From: Halorussus salinisoli
GTDB lineage: Archaea > Halobacteriota > Halobacteria > Halobacteriales > Haladaptataceae
DNA length: 64,000 nucleotides
NCBI GenBank assembly: GCA_005239435.1
Contig: ML241305.1
Coordinates: forward strand, 395,289 to 459,288
Reading direction: 5' to 3'
Part shown: positions 1 through 9,008 of the stretch, piece by piece
How positions within the stretch are numbered: position 1 is the stretch's first letter
How the letters are laid out: the number at the start of each line of letters is the position of its first letter
The notes under the pieces: model-generated
The model's database searches: none
What the model was told of the DNA's origin: nothing
The model's input: only the letters and a program-made list of their open reading frames with translations
Translations under genes and position numbers: made by a program

Positions 1-41
1 CCCTTTTGTTTTACATTCCCTTTCCGTTTTGGCGGCCCCCC

Positions 42-55
42 GGGGGGGGGGGGGG
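42..55. repeat. G14 homopolymer tract preceded by C6
   Basis: Fourteen consecutive G residues follow six C residues (36-41) and are followed by four C. The rest of positions 1-241 has no convincing gene; its reading frames show no family resemblance. A tract like this at a sequence edge may be an assembly artefact or a slippage-prone tract. Nothing downstream shows that it controls expression. Confidence 0.8.
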
Positions 56-241
56 CCCCGCGCCCCCACGACCGCACTTTCGGGGCCACCGGTCGGTTCC
101 GACCAGCGCGAAGGTTTACGAACGAAGGCGGGACCAACTCGGGGTATGCCACCGACCGAACCTCCCGGCCCGACTGCCGCGCCCTCGCGGAGTCCCGCAC
201 GGACCACCGATTTTTGTCCCCGCCGTCCGTAGCCTCCACCG

Positions 242-1294
242 ATGCCGCCAGCGCCGCAGTACCCGTCGTTCGCCGCCGTCACCATGTTCGTCCTCGGACT
301 GCTCATCGTCCTCGCGCGGGCCTCCCAGGCGATGTTCGAGGATTCCGAGGAGAGCGACGAGCGGGCCGACGCCGAGTCGGAGTCCCGGGTCCCCGCGACC
401 GGCGCGGCCCGAATCGAGCGACACGCCGAGACCGGCCGGACGCGGGCCGAGCGAATCGAACGCGAGATACTCGACGGCGACGAGGCCGACGCCGACCCGT
501 GGAGCGACGAGGCCGGCGACTCGTCGCCGTGGGGCGACGACGAGGCCGAGACCGACGCCCGGCGAGCGCGCGAGCGAGCGAGCGACGAGAGCGGGCGGGC
601 GACGGACGAACGCGGGCGCGAGCAGGAGCAGGTAGCGGAAGGGCGTGACCGACCGACGGGTGAGCGCGAGCAGCCGACCCGCGAGCAGAACCTCGACTTC
701 TCGACCGGGGCCTTGCTGACGAACGTCGCGCTGAGTCAGGGCGTCTTCGGCGCGGTCATCGTGGCCGCGGCGTGGCTCGCAGCGGTGCCGCTCGGCGCGC
801 TCGGCGTCGAAGTCGGCAATCCGTGGAACGTCGGCCTCCCCGCGGTCGGAGTCGGGGTCGGCGTCGGCGTCGCGCTCTATCTCGCCAACGAACTCTCCGC
901 GAAAGCCGCCGACACCGCGGACGTCGATTACTCCGAGGACCTCCGGGAGGCGCTCGCTCCCGACACGCTCCGAGGGTGGGCGATTTTGCTCGCGGTCGTC
1001 CTTCCCGTCATCGCCGGGTTCGAGGAGTTGCTGTTCCGGGCGGCGCTCGTCGGCGCGTTCTCGGCGGGGTTCGGTCTCTCACCGTGGCTGCTCGCGGTCT
1101 TCTCGACCGTCGCGTTCGCCATCGGCCACGGCGCACAGGGGCCCGGCGGAGTCGCCGTCACCGGTCTCCTCGGGTTCGCGCTGGCGGTCGCGTTCGTCCT
1201 CTCGGGGAGTCTGCTGGTCGTGGTGGTCGCCCACTACGTCGTCAACGCGCTGGAGTTCGTGGTCCACGAGGGGTTGGACATCGAGTGGGTCTGA
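242..1294 (+). CDS. CPBP family intramembrane metalloprotease homologue
   Basis: Membrane protein of 350 residues. A first membrane segment (about residues 8-28) is followed by a long charged linker rich in D, E and R (about 35-155), then several hydrophobic segments to the C-terminus. The CPBP (Abi/CAAX-protease-like) signature is visible in order: FEELLFRA (about 260-267), then FAIGH, then HYVVNALEF near the end, which supply the Glu-Glu/Arg and His residues expected of the intramembrane active site. The substrate is unknown. The charged cytoplasmic linker is longer than in minimal family members. The ATG at 242 was chosen because it immediately precedes the first hydrophobic segment. The gene stands alone and is followed by a T-rich stretch. 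Confidence 0.82.
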   Translation: MPPAPQYPSFAAVTMFVLGLLIVLARASQAMFEDSEESDERADAESESRVPATGAARIERHAETGRTRAERIEREILDGDEADADPWSDEAGDSSPWGDDEAETDARRARERASDESGRATDERGREQEQVAEGRDRPTGEREQPTREQNLDFSTGALLTNVALSQGVFGAVIVAAAWLAAVPLGALGVEVGNPWNVGLPAVGVGVGVGVALYLANELSAKAADTADVDYSEDLREALAPDTLRGWAILLAVVLPVIAGFEELLFRAALVGAFSAGFGLSPWLLAVFSTVAFAIGHGAQGPGGVAVTGLLGFALAVAFVLSGSLLVVVVAHYVVNALEFVVHEGLDIEWV

Positions 1295-1303
1295 AAAGAG
1301 AGC

Positions 1304-1321
1304 GTTTTTATTCTTTATATG
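1304..1321 (+). promoter_or_regulatory. T-tract (terminator-like) merging into a TATA-like box
   Basis: A T5 run directly after the CPBP stop codon is a plausible archaeal terminator. The adjoining TTTATAT (1314-1320) lies 22-28 nt before the ATG at 1342, the spacing expected for a leaderless haloarchaeal transcript. Confidence 0.5.
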
Positions 1322-1341
1322 TAACGACAGCTATAGATACT

Positions 1342-2192
1342 ATGGCCGAGAACTCGACCGAGGGCGAGGAAACCGACGCCCTCTTTGGGTTCGTCGTGGG
1401 CCTGTACGCGGCCGCACTCGTGGCTCCCGCAATCGCCATCGCTGTCGCGCTCGGCGCGACGACCGACCACGGCGTGCTGTTCTTCACCTGCTCGGGACCA
1501 CCGTCGTCGTGACCGGCGGCGTCGGTTGGGTCGCTCGTTGGGAGAGGCTGGCGGTCCGCCTCGGGAGTTCGCGGTGGGTATGGGCCGCCATGGGTCTCCC
1601 GTTTCTCTACTTCGCGGGCCTGTTCGGCGCTGGCGTCGTTCGCGGCGAAGACCCACCGGGCGTGGTCGCTGGTCTCGCAATCGTCGGGGCGCTCGCCGGA
1701 TTTCTCACGAGCATCGGTTTCGTCGCCGCGTCCCACAACCGACACACGAAGGCGATGACAGCAGACGCCGAGGAACTCGTTCGCTTCACCGCCCCAGCAC
1801 CGAACCGCGACCGGCGGGTCGTCGAGAGAGTCGTAGCCGGACTGTTCGTCGCAGGAGCTCTCGGATTCGCCGTGGGGGCCGCCATCGGTTTCGACCCGCT
1901 CCGGTGGCTGTTCCAGATGCTCGTCCCGATGGCCCCGGGCCTGTGGGGTTCGACTACCGACCGAAACGTCGTGGTTAGCGATGCCGGAGTAGTCACGGGC
2001 AATCCCGCCTACAAGCGATTCAGGCCGTGGTCGGCCTTCGAGAGCTACGACGTGACCGACGACGCCATCGTGGTGCGACGTGCGGGGTGGTCGGCGTGGG
2101 GCTTGCGGGACCTTCGCCGGGACCCCGAGGCGGTCGACGATTCGGAGGAGGTGGCCGCGGCGCTCGGGAAGTTCTTCCCGCTGCGAGCGTAG
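1342..2192 (+). pseudogene. Membrane protein with C-terminal PH-like domain, apparently frameshifted
   Basis: Two adjacent reading frames look like halves of one gene. The first starts at ATG 1342 and encodes about 56 residues with a membrane segment (LYAAALVAPAIAIAVALGA), then stops at 1512. The second is open through this point and runs to 2192. Its conceptual sequence before its first start codon (GTG 1509) already reads LLGTTVVVTGGVGWVARWE, a natural continuation of the second membrane segment. Downstream are further hydrophobic segments and a C-terminal part (NVVVSDAGVVTGNPAYKRF and following) that resembles bacterial-PH-like domains of small membrane proteins. One inserted or deleted base near 1480-1490 would join them. 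It could be a sequencing error, a real lesion, or two overlapping genes. Function unknown. Confidence 0.6.
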
Positions 2193-2263
2193 TCGCCGGA
2201 CCGTGCGACGAGGAAGCAAATTACTTGTCGCACCCCCGCAACGTTTGCCACACGGAGCACACC

Positions 2264-4279
2264 ATGGATACACTCGAAGACGTAGACGAGGTCGTCCACG
2301 AACCCAGCGACGAGTTCGTGGAGTCGACCAACGTCTACCAGTTCATGCAGGAGTACGACATCGAGGACTACGACGAACTCGTCGAGCGAACTACCTCGGA
2401 GGTGCCGGGAGTCGAGGCGTCCGGCGTCGACTGGTTCTGGGACGAGATGGTCGACTACCTCGGCATCGACTTCTACGAGGACTACGACACGGTCCGCGAC
2501 GACACCGAGGGGCCGCAGTTCTCGGAGTGGTACGCGGGCGGCGAACTCAACATCGCCCACAACGTGGTGGACCGCCACGCCGCGCCCGACAACGAGACCC
2601 GCAACAAGGTCGCCTGCATCTGGGAAGGCGAAGACGGCGAGGTCCGAGAGATAACCTACCACGAACTCGCCCGCCAGTCGAACAGGGTCGCCAACGCCCT
2701 CGAAGAGCGCGGCGTCGAGGCGGGTGATTCCGTGGGACTCTACATGCCGATGGTGCCGGAGGTCATCTCCATACTCTACGGCGCGTTCAAGGTCGGCGCC
2801 ATCGCCGTCCCCATCTTCTCCGGGTTCGGCGTCGACGCCACCGCGACCCGCATCGAGGACCCCGAGTGCGAGGTGCTGTTCACGGCGGACGGCTTCTACC
2901 GACGGGGAAGCGAGGTGACGCTGAAGGGCACCGCCGACGAGGCGATCGAGCAGGCGGGCCACGTCGAGCACACCATCGTCTACGACCGATTCGGAAGTAG
3001 CGAGGGTGACGGCGACATCGAGATTCCGTGGCACGACGAGCGTGACGAGTGGTGGTCCGAGGCGGTCGAGACCCAGTCGGACGACTACGACACCGAATCG
3101 ATGGACTCGAACGACGAGTCGATGCTGCTGTACTCGTCGGGGACCACCGGCAAGCCCAAGGGCATCGTCCACACCCACGCCGGCGCGCTGATGCAGGCCG
3201 CCAAGGAGATCTACTTCGGCTTCGACCACAAGCCCGAAGACCGGTTCTTCTGGGTCAGCGACATCGGGTGGATGATGGGTCCGTGGACGCTCATCGGCAA
3301 CCACGCGCTCGGTGGCACCGTCTTCATGTACGAGGGCGCGCCCGACCACCCCGAACCCGACCGCTTCTGGGAGATGATAGACCGCCACGGCATCTCGACG
3401 TTCGGCATCTCGCCGACCGCGATTCGCGCCCTTCGCAAGTACGGCGACGAGTGGCTGGAAGGCCACGACCTCTCGACGCTCCGCCTGCTCGGTTCGACCG
3501 GCGAACCGTGGGACCCCGAATCGTGGATGTGGTTCTACGAGAACGTCGGCGGGAGTGAGGCACCGATCATCAACATCTCCGGCGGCACCGAAATCATGGG
3601 CTGTTTCCTGATGCCGATGCCTATCCAGTCGCTCAAGCCCTGTACCCTCGGCGGGCCGGGCCTCGGCATGGACATCGACATCGTGAACTCGCAGGGCGAG
3701 TCCATCGCCGACACCCACGAACGCGGCTTCCTCGTGGCCCGCGACTCGTGTCCCTCGATGACCAAGAGCCTCTGGTCGGGCGACGAGCGCTACCTCGACG
3801 AGTACTGGTCGTCATTCGAGGACCCGCCGCTGTGGGACCACGGCGACTGGGCCCAGAAGGACGAAGACGGCTTCTGGTTCCTCCACGGCCGGGCCGACGA
3901 CGCCATCAACGTGGCGGGCCGGAAAGTCGGTCCCGCCGAGGTCGAGGGCGCGCTCATCGACCACGAGGCGGTGAATCAGGCCGCCGCGGTCGGCGTCCCG
4001 GACGATACCACTGGGCAGGCCGTCGTCACCTACGTCATCCTCGAAGACGGCTTCGACGCGAGCGACGACCTCCGCGAGGACCTCCGCGAGCAGGTCGGCG
4101 ACGAACTCGGCAAACCGTTCCGCCCCCGCGAGGTCCTGTTCGTCTCGGAGTTCCCCAAGACCCAGAGCGGGAAGATCATCCGACGGGCCATCGAGGCGAC
4201 CTACACCGGCGAGGACCTGGGCGACATGTCCTCCATCGAGAACCCCGAGGCGCTGGACGAACTCGAAGACGCCCGGTAG
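2264..4279 (+). CDS. AMP-forming acyl/acetyl-CoA synthetase (ANL superfamily)
   Basis: Cytoplasmic enzyme of 671 residues that activates a carboxylate with ATP to an acyl-adenylate and transfers it to CoA. Visible motifs in order: the N-terminal acetyl-CoA-synthetase-type segment (FSEWYAGGELNIAHN), the P-loop YSSGTTGKPKGIVHTH (about residue 289), the GSTGEPWDPESW and SGGTEIMG substrate/AMP region, the hinge GRADDAINVAGRKVGP, and the catalytic-lysine motif PKTQSGKIIRRA near the C-terminus. Length matches acetyl-CoA synthetases, but exact acyl specificity cannot be read. The ATG at 2264 was chosen because it matches the family N-terminus; the frame is open further upstream without similarity. 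It stands alone. Confidence 0.9.
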   Translation: MDTLEDVDEVVHEPSDEFVESTNVYQFMQEYDIEDYDELVERTTSEVPGVEASGVDWFWDEMVDYLGIDFYEDYDTVRDDTEGPQFSEWYAGGELNIAHNVVDRHAAPDNETRNKVACIWEGEDGEVREITYHELARQSNRVANALEERGVEAGDSVGLYMPMVPEVISILYGAFKVGAIAVPIFSGFGVDATATRIEDPECEVLFTADGFYRRGSEVTLKGTADEAIEQAGHVEHTIVYDRFGSSEGDGDIEIPWHDERDEWWSEAVETQSDDYDTESMDSNDESMLLYSSGTTGKPKGIVHTHAGALMQAAKEIYFGFDHKPEDRFFWVSDIGWMMGPWTLIGNHALGGTVFMYEGAPDHPEPDRFWEMIDRHGISTFGISPTAIRALRKYGDEWLEGHDLSTLRLLGSTGEPWDPESWMWFYENVGGSEAPIINISGGTEIMGCFLMPMPIQSLKPCTLGGPGLGMDIDIVNSQGESIADTHERGFLVARDSCPSMTKSLWSGDERYLDEYWSSFEDPPLWDHGDWAQKDEDGFWFLHGRADDAINVAGRKVGPAEVEGALIDHEAVNQAAAVGVPDDTTGQAVVTYVILEDGFDASDDLREDLREQVGDELGKPFRPREVLFVSEFPKTQSGKIIRRAIEATYTGEDLGDMSSIENPEALDELEDAR

Positions 4280-4292
4280 CACGCAGACCGCC

Positions 4293-4703
4293 TCAGGCAC
4301 ATCCCGTTCCCACTTCGATCGTCGCGCTCGACTCGACCCGAACCTCCGTCGTACACAGGTCGTCCGGTCCCTCTATATCGAACGACTCCGACTCCCGGCC
4401 GTCCACCGCGACGAGGAGTCGGTACTCCCTGTCGTAGGCCGTCGTTCCGTCGAACGAGACCCGTTCACCGGGGGAGAGGGTGACGGTCCCCTCGAAGGTC
4501 GTCGCCGAGTCGTTCGCGGCGACGACCTCGACCCGGACGGTGTGGTTCGCGTCGTCGTGGTTCGAGACGTGGAGGTCGTCCATCGGCGGCGGGGCCCGAC
4601 CGAGACCGAGGAATCCGAACGCCACGACCGCCCCGACGACCGCGAGGATTGCGAAGACCGAGAGCCAGACCGCCAGTCCCTTCCGGAACGTCGAGTCGGT
4701 CAT
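4293..4703 (-). CDS. Hypothetical membrane-anchored small protein
   Basis: 136 residues: a short positively charged N-terminus, one hydrophobic segment (about residues 10-32), then an extracytoplasmic-looking domain rich in beta-branched residues, ending with two cysteines (DLCTTEV and GTGCA) that could form a disulfide. The fold (VRVEVVAANDSATTFEGTVT and following) suggests a small beta-sandwich, but I do not recognise a family. It converges with the acyl-CoA synthetase, separated by 13 bp, and lies downstream of the aldo-keto reductase on the same strand, so it may be co-transcribed with it. Confidence 0.65.
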   Translation of the reverse strand: MTDSTFRKGLAVWLSVFAILAVVGAVVAFGFLGLGRAPPPMDDLHVSNHDDANHTVRVEVVAANDSATTFEGTVTLSPGERVSFDGTTAYDREYRLLVAVDGRESESFDIEGPDDLCTTEVRVESSATIEVGTGCA

Positions 4704-4746
4704 TTCGTTCGGGTCGTCGGTCGGACAGGGTAAGTGTTCCGTCGAA

Positions 4747-5526
4747 TCACTCGAACAGTTTCTTCTCGCGGTCTATCGACTCGATTGCGGTCACGTCCTC
4801 GGCGTCGAGTTCGAGTTCCAGCGCGGCGAGATTCTCCCGGAGGTGGTCGTCGCTGGTCGACCGCGGGATCGGGACGACGTTCTCCTTCCCCGCGAGCCAC
4901 GCCAGACTGACCTGTGCGGGCGTCGCGTCGTGCTTCTCGGCGACCGTCCGTATCTCGGGGAGGTCGAACACCTCGCCCTGCGCGAGCGGGGAGTACGCCA
5001 CGAGCGCGTAGTCGTGACGCCGGGCGTCCGCGAGGAGGTCGTCCTGCTGGTAGAGCGGGTGCATCTCCACCTGGTTCGCCACGAGCGGCGCGTCGAGGAT
5101 CTCGCGGGTCTCGGCGACCTGTTCGGCGTCGAAGTTGCTCACGCCCACGGCGCGGACTCGACCCTCGTCGCGGAGTCGGTCGAACGCGGCCAGGGTCTCC
5201 TCGGGGTCGTAGGTGTCGATGGGTCGGTGGACGTAAAGCAAATCGACGTATCCGACGCCGAGTCGGTCGAGGCTCTCGCGCGTACTGGCGAGTACGTCGT
5301 CGTGCGCGAGGCTGTCGGCCCACACTTTCGTCGCCAGCGAGAGGTCCGCGCGTTCGACGGACGCGCGCTCGACTCCGCGCCCTACGACCGCCTCGTTCTC
5401 GTATATCTGGGCGGTGTCGAGGTGTCGATACCCCGCTTCGATGGCCGACGCGACGGTCTCGGCGTCGTCGATGCCCATCGTTCCGAGCCCGATTTTCGGC
5501 TCCAGTCGTCGCAGTTCGTCGCTCAT
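4747..5526 (-). CDS. Aldo/keto reductase
   Basis: NADPH-dependent oxidoreductase with a TIM-barrel fold, 259 residues, close to the usual length of bacterial and archaeal AKR5-like enzymes. Catalytic tetrad residues are visible: Asp and Tyr in HLDTAQIYENE (about residues 35-45), Lys in LATKVWAD (about 67), His in LLYVHRP (about 100). The cofactor-binding end is present as VPIPRSTSDDHLRENL. The physiological carbonyl substrate cannot be inferred. It lies 24 bp after the ANL-like gene on the same strand, which suggests one transcript. Confidence 0.88.
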   Translation of the reverse strand: MSDELRRLEPKIGLGTMGIDDAETVASAIEAGYRHLDTAQIYENEAVVGRGVERASVERADLSLATKVWADSLAHDDVLASTRESLDRLGVGYVDLLYVHRPIDTYDPEETLAAFDRLRDEGRVRAVGVSNFDAEQVAETREILDAPLVANQVEMHPLYQQDDLLADARRHDYALVAYSPLAQGEVFDLPEIRTVAEKHDATPAQVSLAWLAGKENVVPIPRSTSDDHLRENLAALELELDAEDVTAIESIDREKKLFE

Positions 5527-5550
5527 ACCGTCTCGTTCGCGCCGGGGCAG

Positions 5551-6285
5551 TTAGTCTAACCGAACGTCGGTCGGTCGCAGGACCCTCCGTTCCGGCGCGT
5601 CACCCGTCGCGACCGCGAAGTCGCCGGTCGAGTCGTCGTCGGGGAGCAGAACCGCCGCACCCGCCAGCAGCGGCGCGACCACGCCCGCGACGACAGTGCC
5701 CGGGTCCGCGAGCGAGGCCCGGACCGCCACCTCGTCGCCGGGTTCGAGACCCCACTCGTCTGCCGCCTCGCGCGCCGCCGCGAGGAGGTCGGCGTGCGAG
5801 AACTCGCGCCGGTCGTCGGACCCCGCGACCAGCGCGACGGTTTCGGGGTCGAGTGGCGTCTCGGGAAACGCCGGGTTCTCGCTCCACACGTCGCGCTCGA
5901 AGTGCGCGACTGCGGGGTCGTCGGGCGGACCACCGTAACCGACTCGCTGGGTCCCCGGCGAAACCTCGTAGTCGCCGATTTCGTCGTGGGGAGCGACCAC
6001 GACCTGCGCCGAGGAGTGCGTCGACGAGCCGGTGGTGAGGCCGAACCGAGTGGTGGCCCCGAGCAGGACCGCCCCGAAAAAGGAGAAGACGGCTTCGGGT
6101 TCGGGGTCGTCGGCGACTGCGACCGTGGTCTCGTCGTGAACTCCCAACCGCCGCCAGAAGTTGCCGGTCTTCCACGCCGTGTTGCAGAATCGGCGGTAGT
6201 CGTAGCTCCGGTTCTCGCTCGGCGCGACGAGGGCGGGGTCGTCGCTTCGCCTGTCGCGTGTCACGAGGTCGCCGAGTACGTCCAT
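5551..6285 (-). CDS. Degenerate ANL-superfamily-like protein (P-loop lost)
   Basis: 244 residues aligning by eye to the N-terminal part of acyl-CoA synthetases: SYDYRRFCNTAWKTGNFWRR resembles the opening of the AMP-binding domain, VFSFFGAVLLGATTRFGL the early core, and DLLAAAREAADEWGLEPGDE with VVAPLLAGAAVLL the region after the P-loop. Where a working enzyme has a Thr/Ser/Gly-rich P-loop this protein has VALVAGSDDRREFSHAD, and the C-terminal subdomain with the catalytic lysine is missing. It is therefore unlikely to adenylate anything; a regulatory or binding role is possible. The reading frame is intact with normal haloarchaeal codon use, arguing against a fresh pseudogene. Confidence 0.65.
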   Translation of the reverse strand: MDVLGDLVTRDRRSDDPALVAPSENRSYDYRRFCNTAWKTGNFWRRLGVHDETTVAVADDPEPEAVFSFFGAVLLGATTRFGLTTGSSTHSSAQVVVAPHDEIGDYEVSPGTQRVGYGGPPDDPAVAHFERDVWSENPAFPETPLDPETVALVAGSDDRREFSHADLLAAAREAADEWGLEPGDEVAVRASLADPGTVVAGVVAPLLAGAAVLLPDDDSTGDFAVATGDAPERRVLRPTDVRLD

Positions 6286-6535
6286 GGTCGCGGATTCGGT
6301 GCGCGTCGGAAAAGTCGCGTCGGTTCGCCGGTTAGAGGCGTATTTTCGATGGTCACGACAACATCTACGATTGTTAAATGACTATTTCGTTGTCTGTAGT
6401 CGAGAGCGAAAATCGGTCGAGACGGTCGATTCGAGACACCTGCAAGTGTTCTACGCGGGAAGTGGCCGAACTATCGACGAGAAGGAAGTCGCGTTCCGCA
6501 ACCAGGACCGACGACGAGAAGACTGACCGCGACGC

Positions 6536-6727
6536 TTACTCCGCCGGAACTTCGTCCTCGAACTCGATTTCGGCGCCGTCGGTCCCGCTCGACAGCCACG
6601 TACTCACGGCCACCGACCCGCCGGTCAGCAGACCGATTTTCGTCCCCTTTCCGCCGACCGCGCGGACGGCTAGCGTTGCGACCACGAACGCGACGACACC
6701 GCTCAGGAGGCTCTTTTTGAGTCCCAT
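6536..6727 (-). CDS. Small hypothetical membrane protein
   Basis: 63 residues from the ATG at 6727 (MGLKKSLLSGVVAFVVATLA). One strong hydrophobic segment and a weaker one (GLLTGGSVAVSTWL), then an acidic C-terminus (EIEFEDEVPAE). I do not recognise the family. An upstream ATG at 6739 would add four residues; 6727 fits better because the charged MGLKK directly precedes the membrane segment. The 250 bp between it and the gene at 6285 hold nothing I can support. Confidence 0.55.
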   Translation of the reverse strand: MGLKKSLLSGVVAFVVATLAVRAVGGKGTKIGLLTGGSVAVSTWLSSGTDGAEIEFEDEVPAE

Positions 6728-6825
6728 GTCTACGAGCACGATAGGTCGATTGAAATAGGTGTCTATCGTTTTCGGTCGTCGGGAACGCGACTCTCGAATC
6801 GAGAGCGGAAAGAAAACGGTCCGAG

Positions 6826-8838
6826 TTACTGCGGACTCGGACTGCCGGTGCCCGACCGGCCGACCTGCCGTTCGAGCGCCGACCCGGTGATGTTCTTCAG
6901 ACGGTCCACGAGGCTGTCCTTCTCGGCTTCGCCTTCGAGGGCGACTTCCAGCACTTCGCTGATGTGGGAGACGGGGATGATTTCGATCTGCTCCTCGTAC
7001 TCCGCTTCGATCATCACGTCGTCCTCGTTGGCGGCCGGGATGATGACGCGGTCCAGTCCCGCCTTCGCAGCGGCCTCTATCTTGTGGGTGACGCCGCCGA
7101 CCGGCAGCACGTCGCCGCGGACCGACAGCGAACCGGTCATGGCGAGGTCCTGCGCGACCGGGATGTCTTCGAGGGCCGAGATGACGGCGGTGGCGACCGT
7201 GATGGACGCCGAATCGCCGTCTACACCCTGCTGGCCGGCCTGCACGAACTGGATGTGAACGTCTCGCTCGGTGATGTCCTCGTCGCTGAACTTCTTGATG
7301 ATGGCCGAGACGTTCTGGACCGCCTCCATGGCCATCTCCTTGAGTTGGCCGGTGGCGATGACTTCGCCCGGCCCCTGCGAGGGCGTCACTTCGGCCATCA
7401 CGGGCAGGACGATACCGGAGTCCTCGCCCATGACCGCCAGGCCGTTGACGCGGCCGACGACCTCGCCCTGATTGACGGTGAGTTCGTAGTCCTTGCGGCG
7501 CTCGATGTAGTCGTCGGCGACCTGCTGTTCGATGGAGCGACTCCGGCGCTTGGCCTGAAGCACGTCCTCGCGCTCGGTCTGGTCCTTGTTCGCGGCGCGA
7601 GCGATGTCGCCCGCCACGCGAACGAGTCCGCCGAGGTCACGAAGCTTGAGCGTCAGGTGGTCCTTGCGACCCGACCGACGCTGGGCTTCGAGGATAATCT
7701 CTTCGACCGCCTCCTCGTTGAAGTGGGGCAGGCGACCGTCTTTCTCGACCTCCTGGGCGATGAACCGAGTGTACTTCCGGCGCATCTCCGGGGTGTCGTC
7801 GATGGTGTCGTCCATGTACACCTCGTACCCGTACCCCTTGATGCGCGAGCGCAGGGCGGGGTGCATGTTCTCCATCGCGTCCATGTTCCCCGCGGCGATC
7901 ATGATGAAGTCGCAGGGGACGGGTTCGGTCTGGACCATCGCGCCCGAAGAGCGCTCGGACTGGCCCGTGATGGAGAACTCGCCCTCCTGAATCGCGGTCA
8001 TCAGCTTCTGCTGGGACCGGATGTCGAGGGTGTTTATCTCGTCCACGAACAGTACGCCCTTGTTGGCCTTGTGGATGGCCCCCGGTTCCACGCGGTCGTG
8101 GCTCGGGGTCTCCATCCCACCCGACTGGAAGGGGTCGTGGCGAACGTCGCCCAGCAGGGCACCGGCGTGGGCACCGGTGGCGTCCTCGAAGGGCGCGGTG
8201 GTCTGGTCGGCGTGGTTGACCAGCAGGTTCGGAATCATCGCGTCGTTGCCCCGCGACCCGTAGCGGAAGGCGAGGTAGATGACGCCAGCCGCGAGGATAC
8301 CGAGTAGCGGCCGAGTAGCGATGAGAAGCGAATACCCCACCACGATAGCGATGATGACCCACATCAGGAACGACCGCATCTGGTTTCGCTTGCGGGCCTC
8401 CTCCTTGTGGGCCTCGATTATCTGCTCGCCCTTCCCCGCGGGGACGGTCCGAACCTTGGGTTCGTTACCGTCGTCGGGGTTGTGGTAGACGAGTACGTCC
8501 TGTAGGTCCTCTTTCGGCAGGAGTTCGCTCATCGCCTTCGCCAGCATCGACTTGCCCGTCCCGGGCGTGCCGATCATCATGACGTGGCGGCGCTGCTTGG
8601 CCGCCTTCTGGACGACGTCGCGGGCGTGGTCCTGACCGATGACCTGGTCCACCAGCCGGTCGGGAATCTCGATCTCGTCGGTGGTCTCGATCTCCAGTCC
8701 GCCGAGCAGATCAGATTCGACTGCCTCGTCGTCCTCGACGTCGGGTTCGACGTCGCTGCCGAGGTCCTCGAATCCCGAGCTATCTTGCTCGGTCGTCTGC
8801 TCCGGCGGCGGAGCGTCGTTATCGGTGTCCTTACTCAT
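6826..8838 (-). CDS. lonB: Archaeal membrane-bound ATP-dependent protease LonB
   Basis: 670-residue energy-dependent protease that degrades unfolded and regulatory proteins at the membrane. Order of parts: acidic N-terminus; AAA+ domain with Walker A GTPGTGKS (about 90-97); two transmembrane segments inserted in the AAA+ domain (about 155-200, FLMWVIIAIVVGYSLL and following), the hallmark of archaeal LonB; Walker B GVLFVDEIN; C-terminal protease domain with catalytic Ser in GDSASITVA and the Lys-bearing segment GGVTHKIEAAAKAG. It is encoded divergently from nadM. An AT-rich TATA-like stretch around 8876-8890 lies about 40-50 nt before the start codon. Essential and dosage-sensitive in other haloarchaea. 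Confidence 0.96.
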   Translation of the reverse strand: MSKDTDNDAPPPEQTTEQDSSGFEDLGSDVEPDVEDDEAVESDLLGGLEIETTDEIEIPDRLVDQVIGQDHARDVVQKAAKQRRHVMMIGTPGTGKSMLAKAMSELLPKEDLQDVLVYHNPDDGNEPKVRTVPAGKGEQIIEAHKEEARKRNQMRSFLMWVIIAIVVGYSLLIATRPLLGILAAGVIYLAFRYGSRGNDAMIPNLLVNHADQTTAPFEDATGAHAGALLGDVRHDPFQSGGMETPSHDRVEPGAIHKANKGVLFVDEINTLDIRSQQKLMTAIQEGEFSITGQSERSSGAMVQTEPVPCDFIMIAAGNMDAMENMHPALRSRIKGYGYEVYMDDTIDDTPEMRRKYTRFIAQEVEKDGRLPHFNEEAVEEIILEAQRRSGRKDHLTLKLRDLGGLVRVAGDIARAANKDQTEREDVLQAKRRSRSIEQQVADDYIERRKDYELTVNQGEVVGRVNGLAVMGEDSGIVLPVMAEVTPSQGPGEVIATGQLKEMAMEAVQNVSAIIKKFSDEDITERDVHIQFVQAGQQGVDGDSASITVATAVISALEDIPVAQDLAMTGSLSVRGDVLPVGGVTHKIEAAAKAGLDRVIIPAANEDDVMIEAEYEEQIEIIPVSHISEVLEVALEGEAEKDSLVDRLKNITGSALERQVGRSGTGSPSPQ

Positions 8839-8978
8839 AGAACTGTCCTGTACGTACCTGAATTGAGGGCTGGAGAATTGATATACTTTCTCCCTCGATT
8901 CGCCAGCAGTGGCTACGTCGAACTAGGCCGGAGAGCGGTCGAAATCGGCGTTCGGGCCGAAAGCGACGTCTCGCCACC

Positions 8979-8989
8979 CTTATAAAACC
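8979..8989 (+). promoter_or_regulatory. TATA box of nadM
   Basis: CTTATAAAACC lies 20-30 nt before the nadM ATG at 9009, predicting transcription from about the start codon itself (leaderless mRNA), as is common in haloarchaea. Confidence 0.65.
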
Positions 8990-9008
8990 TCACGTCACAA
9001 CAGTAGGT

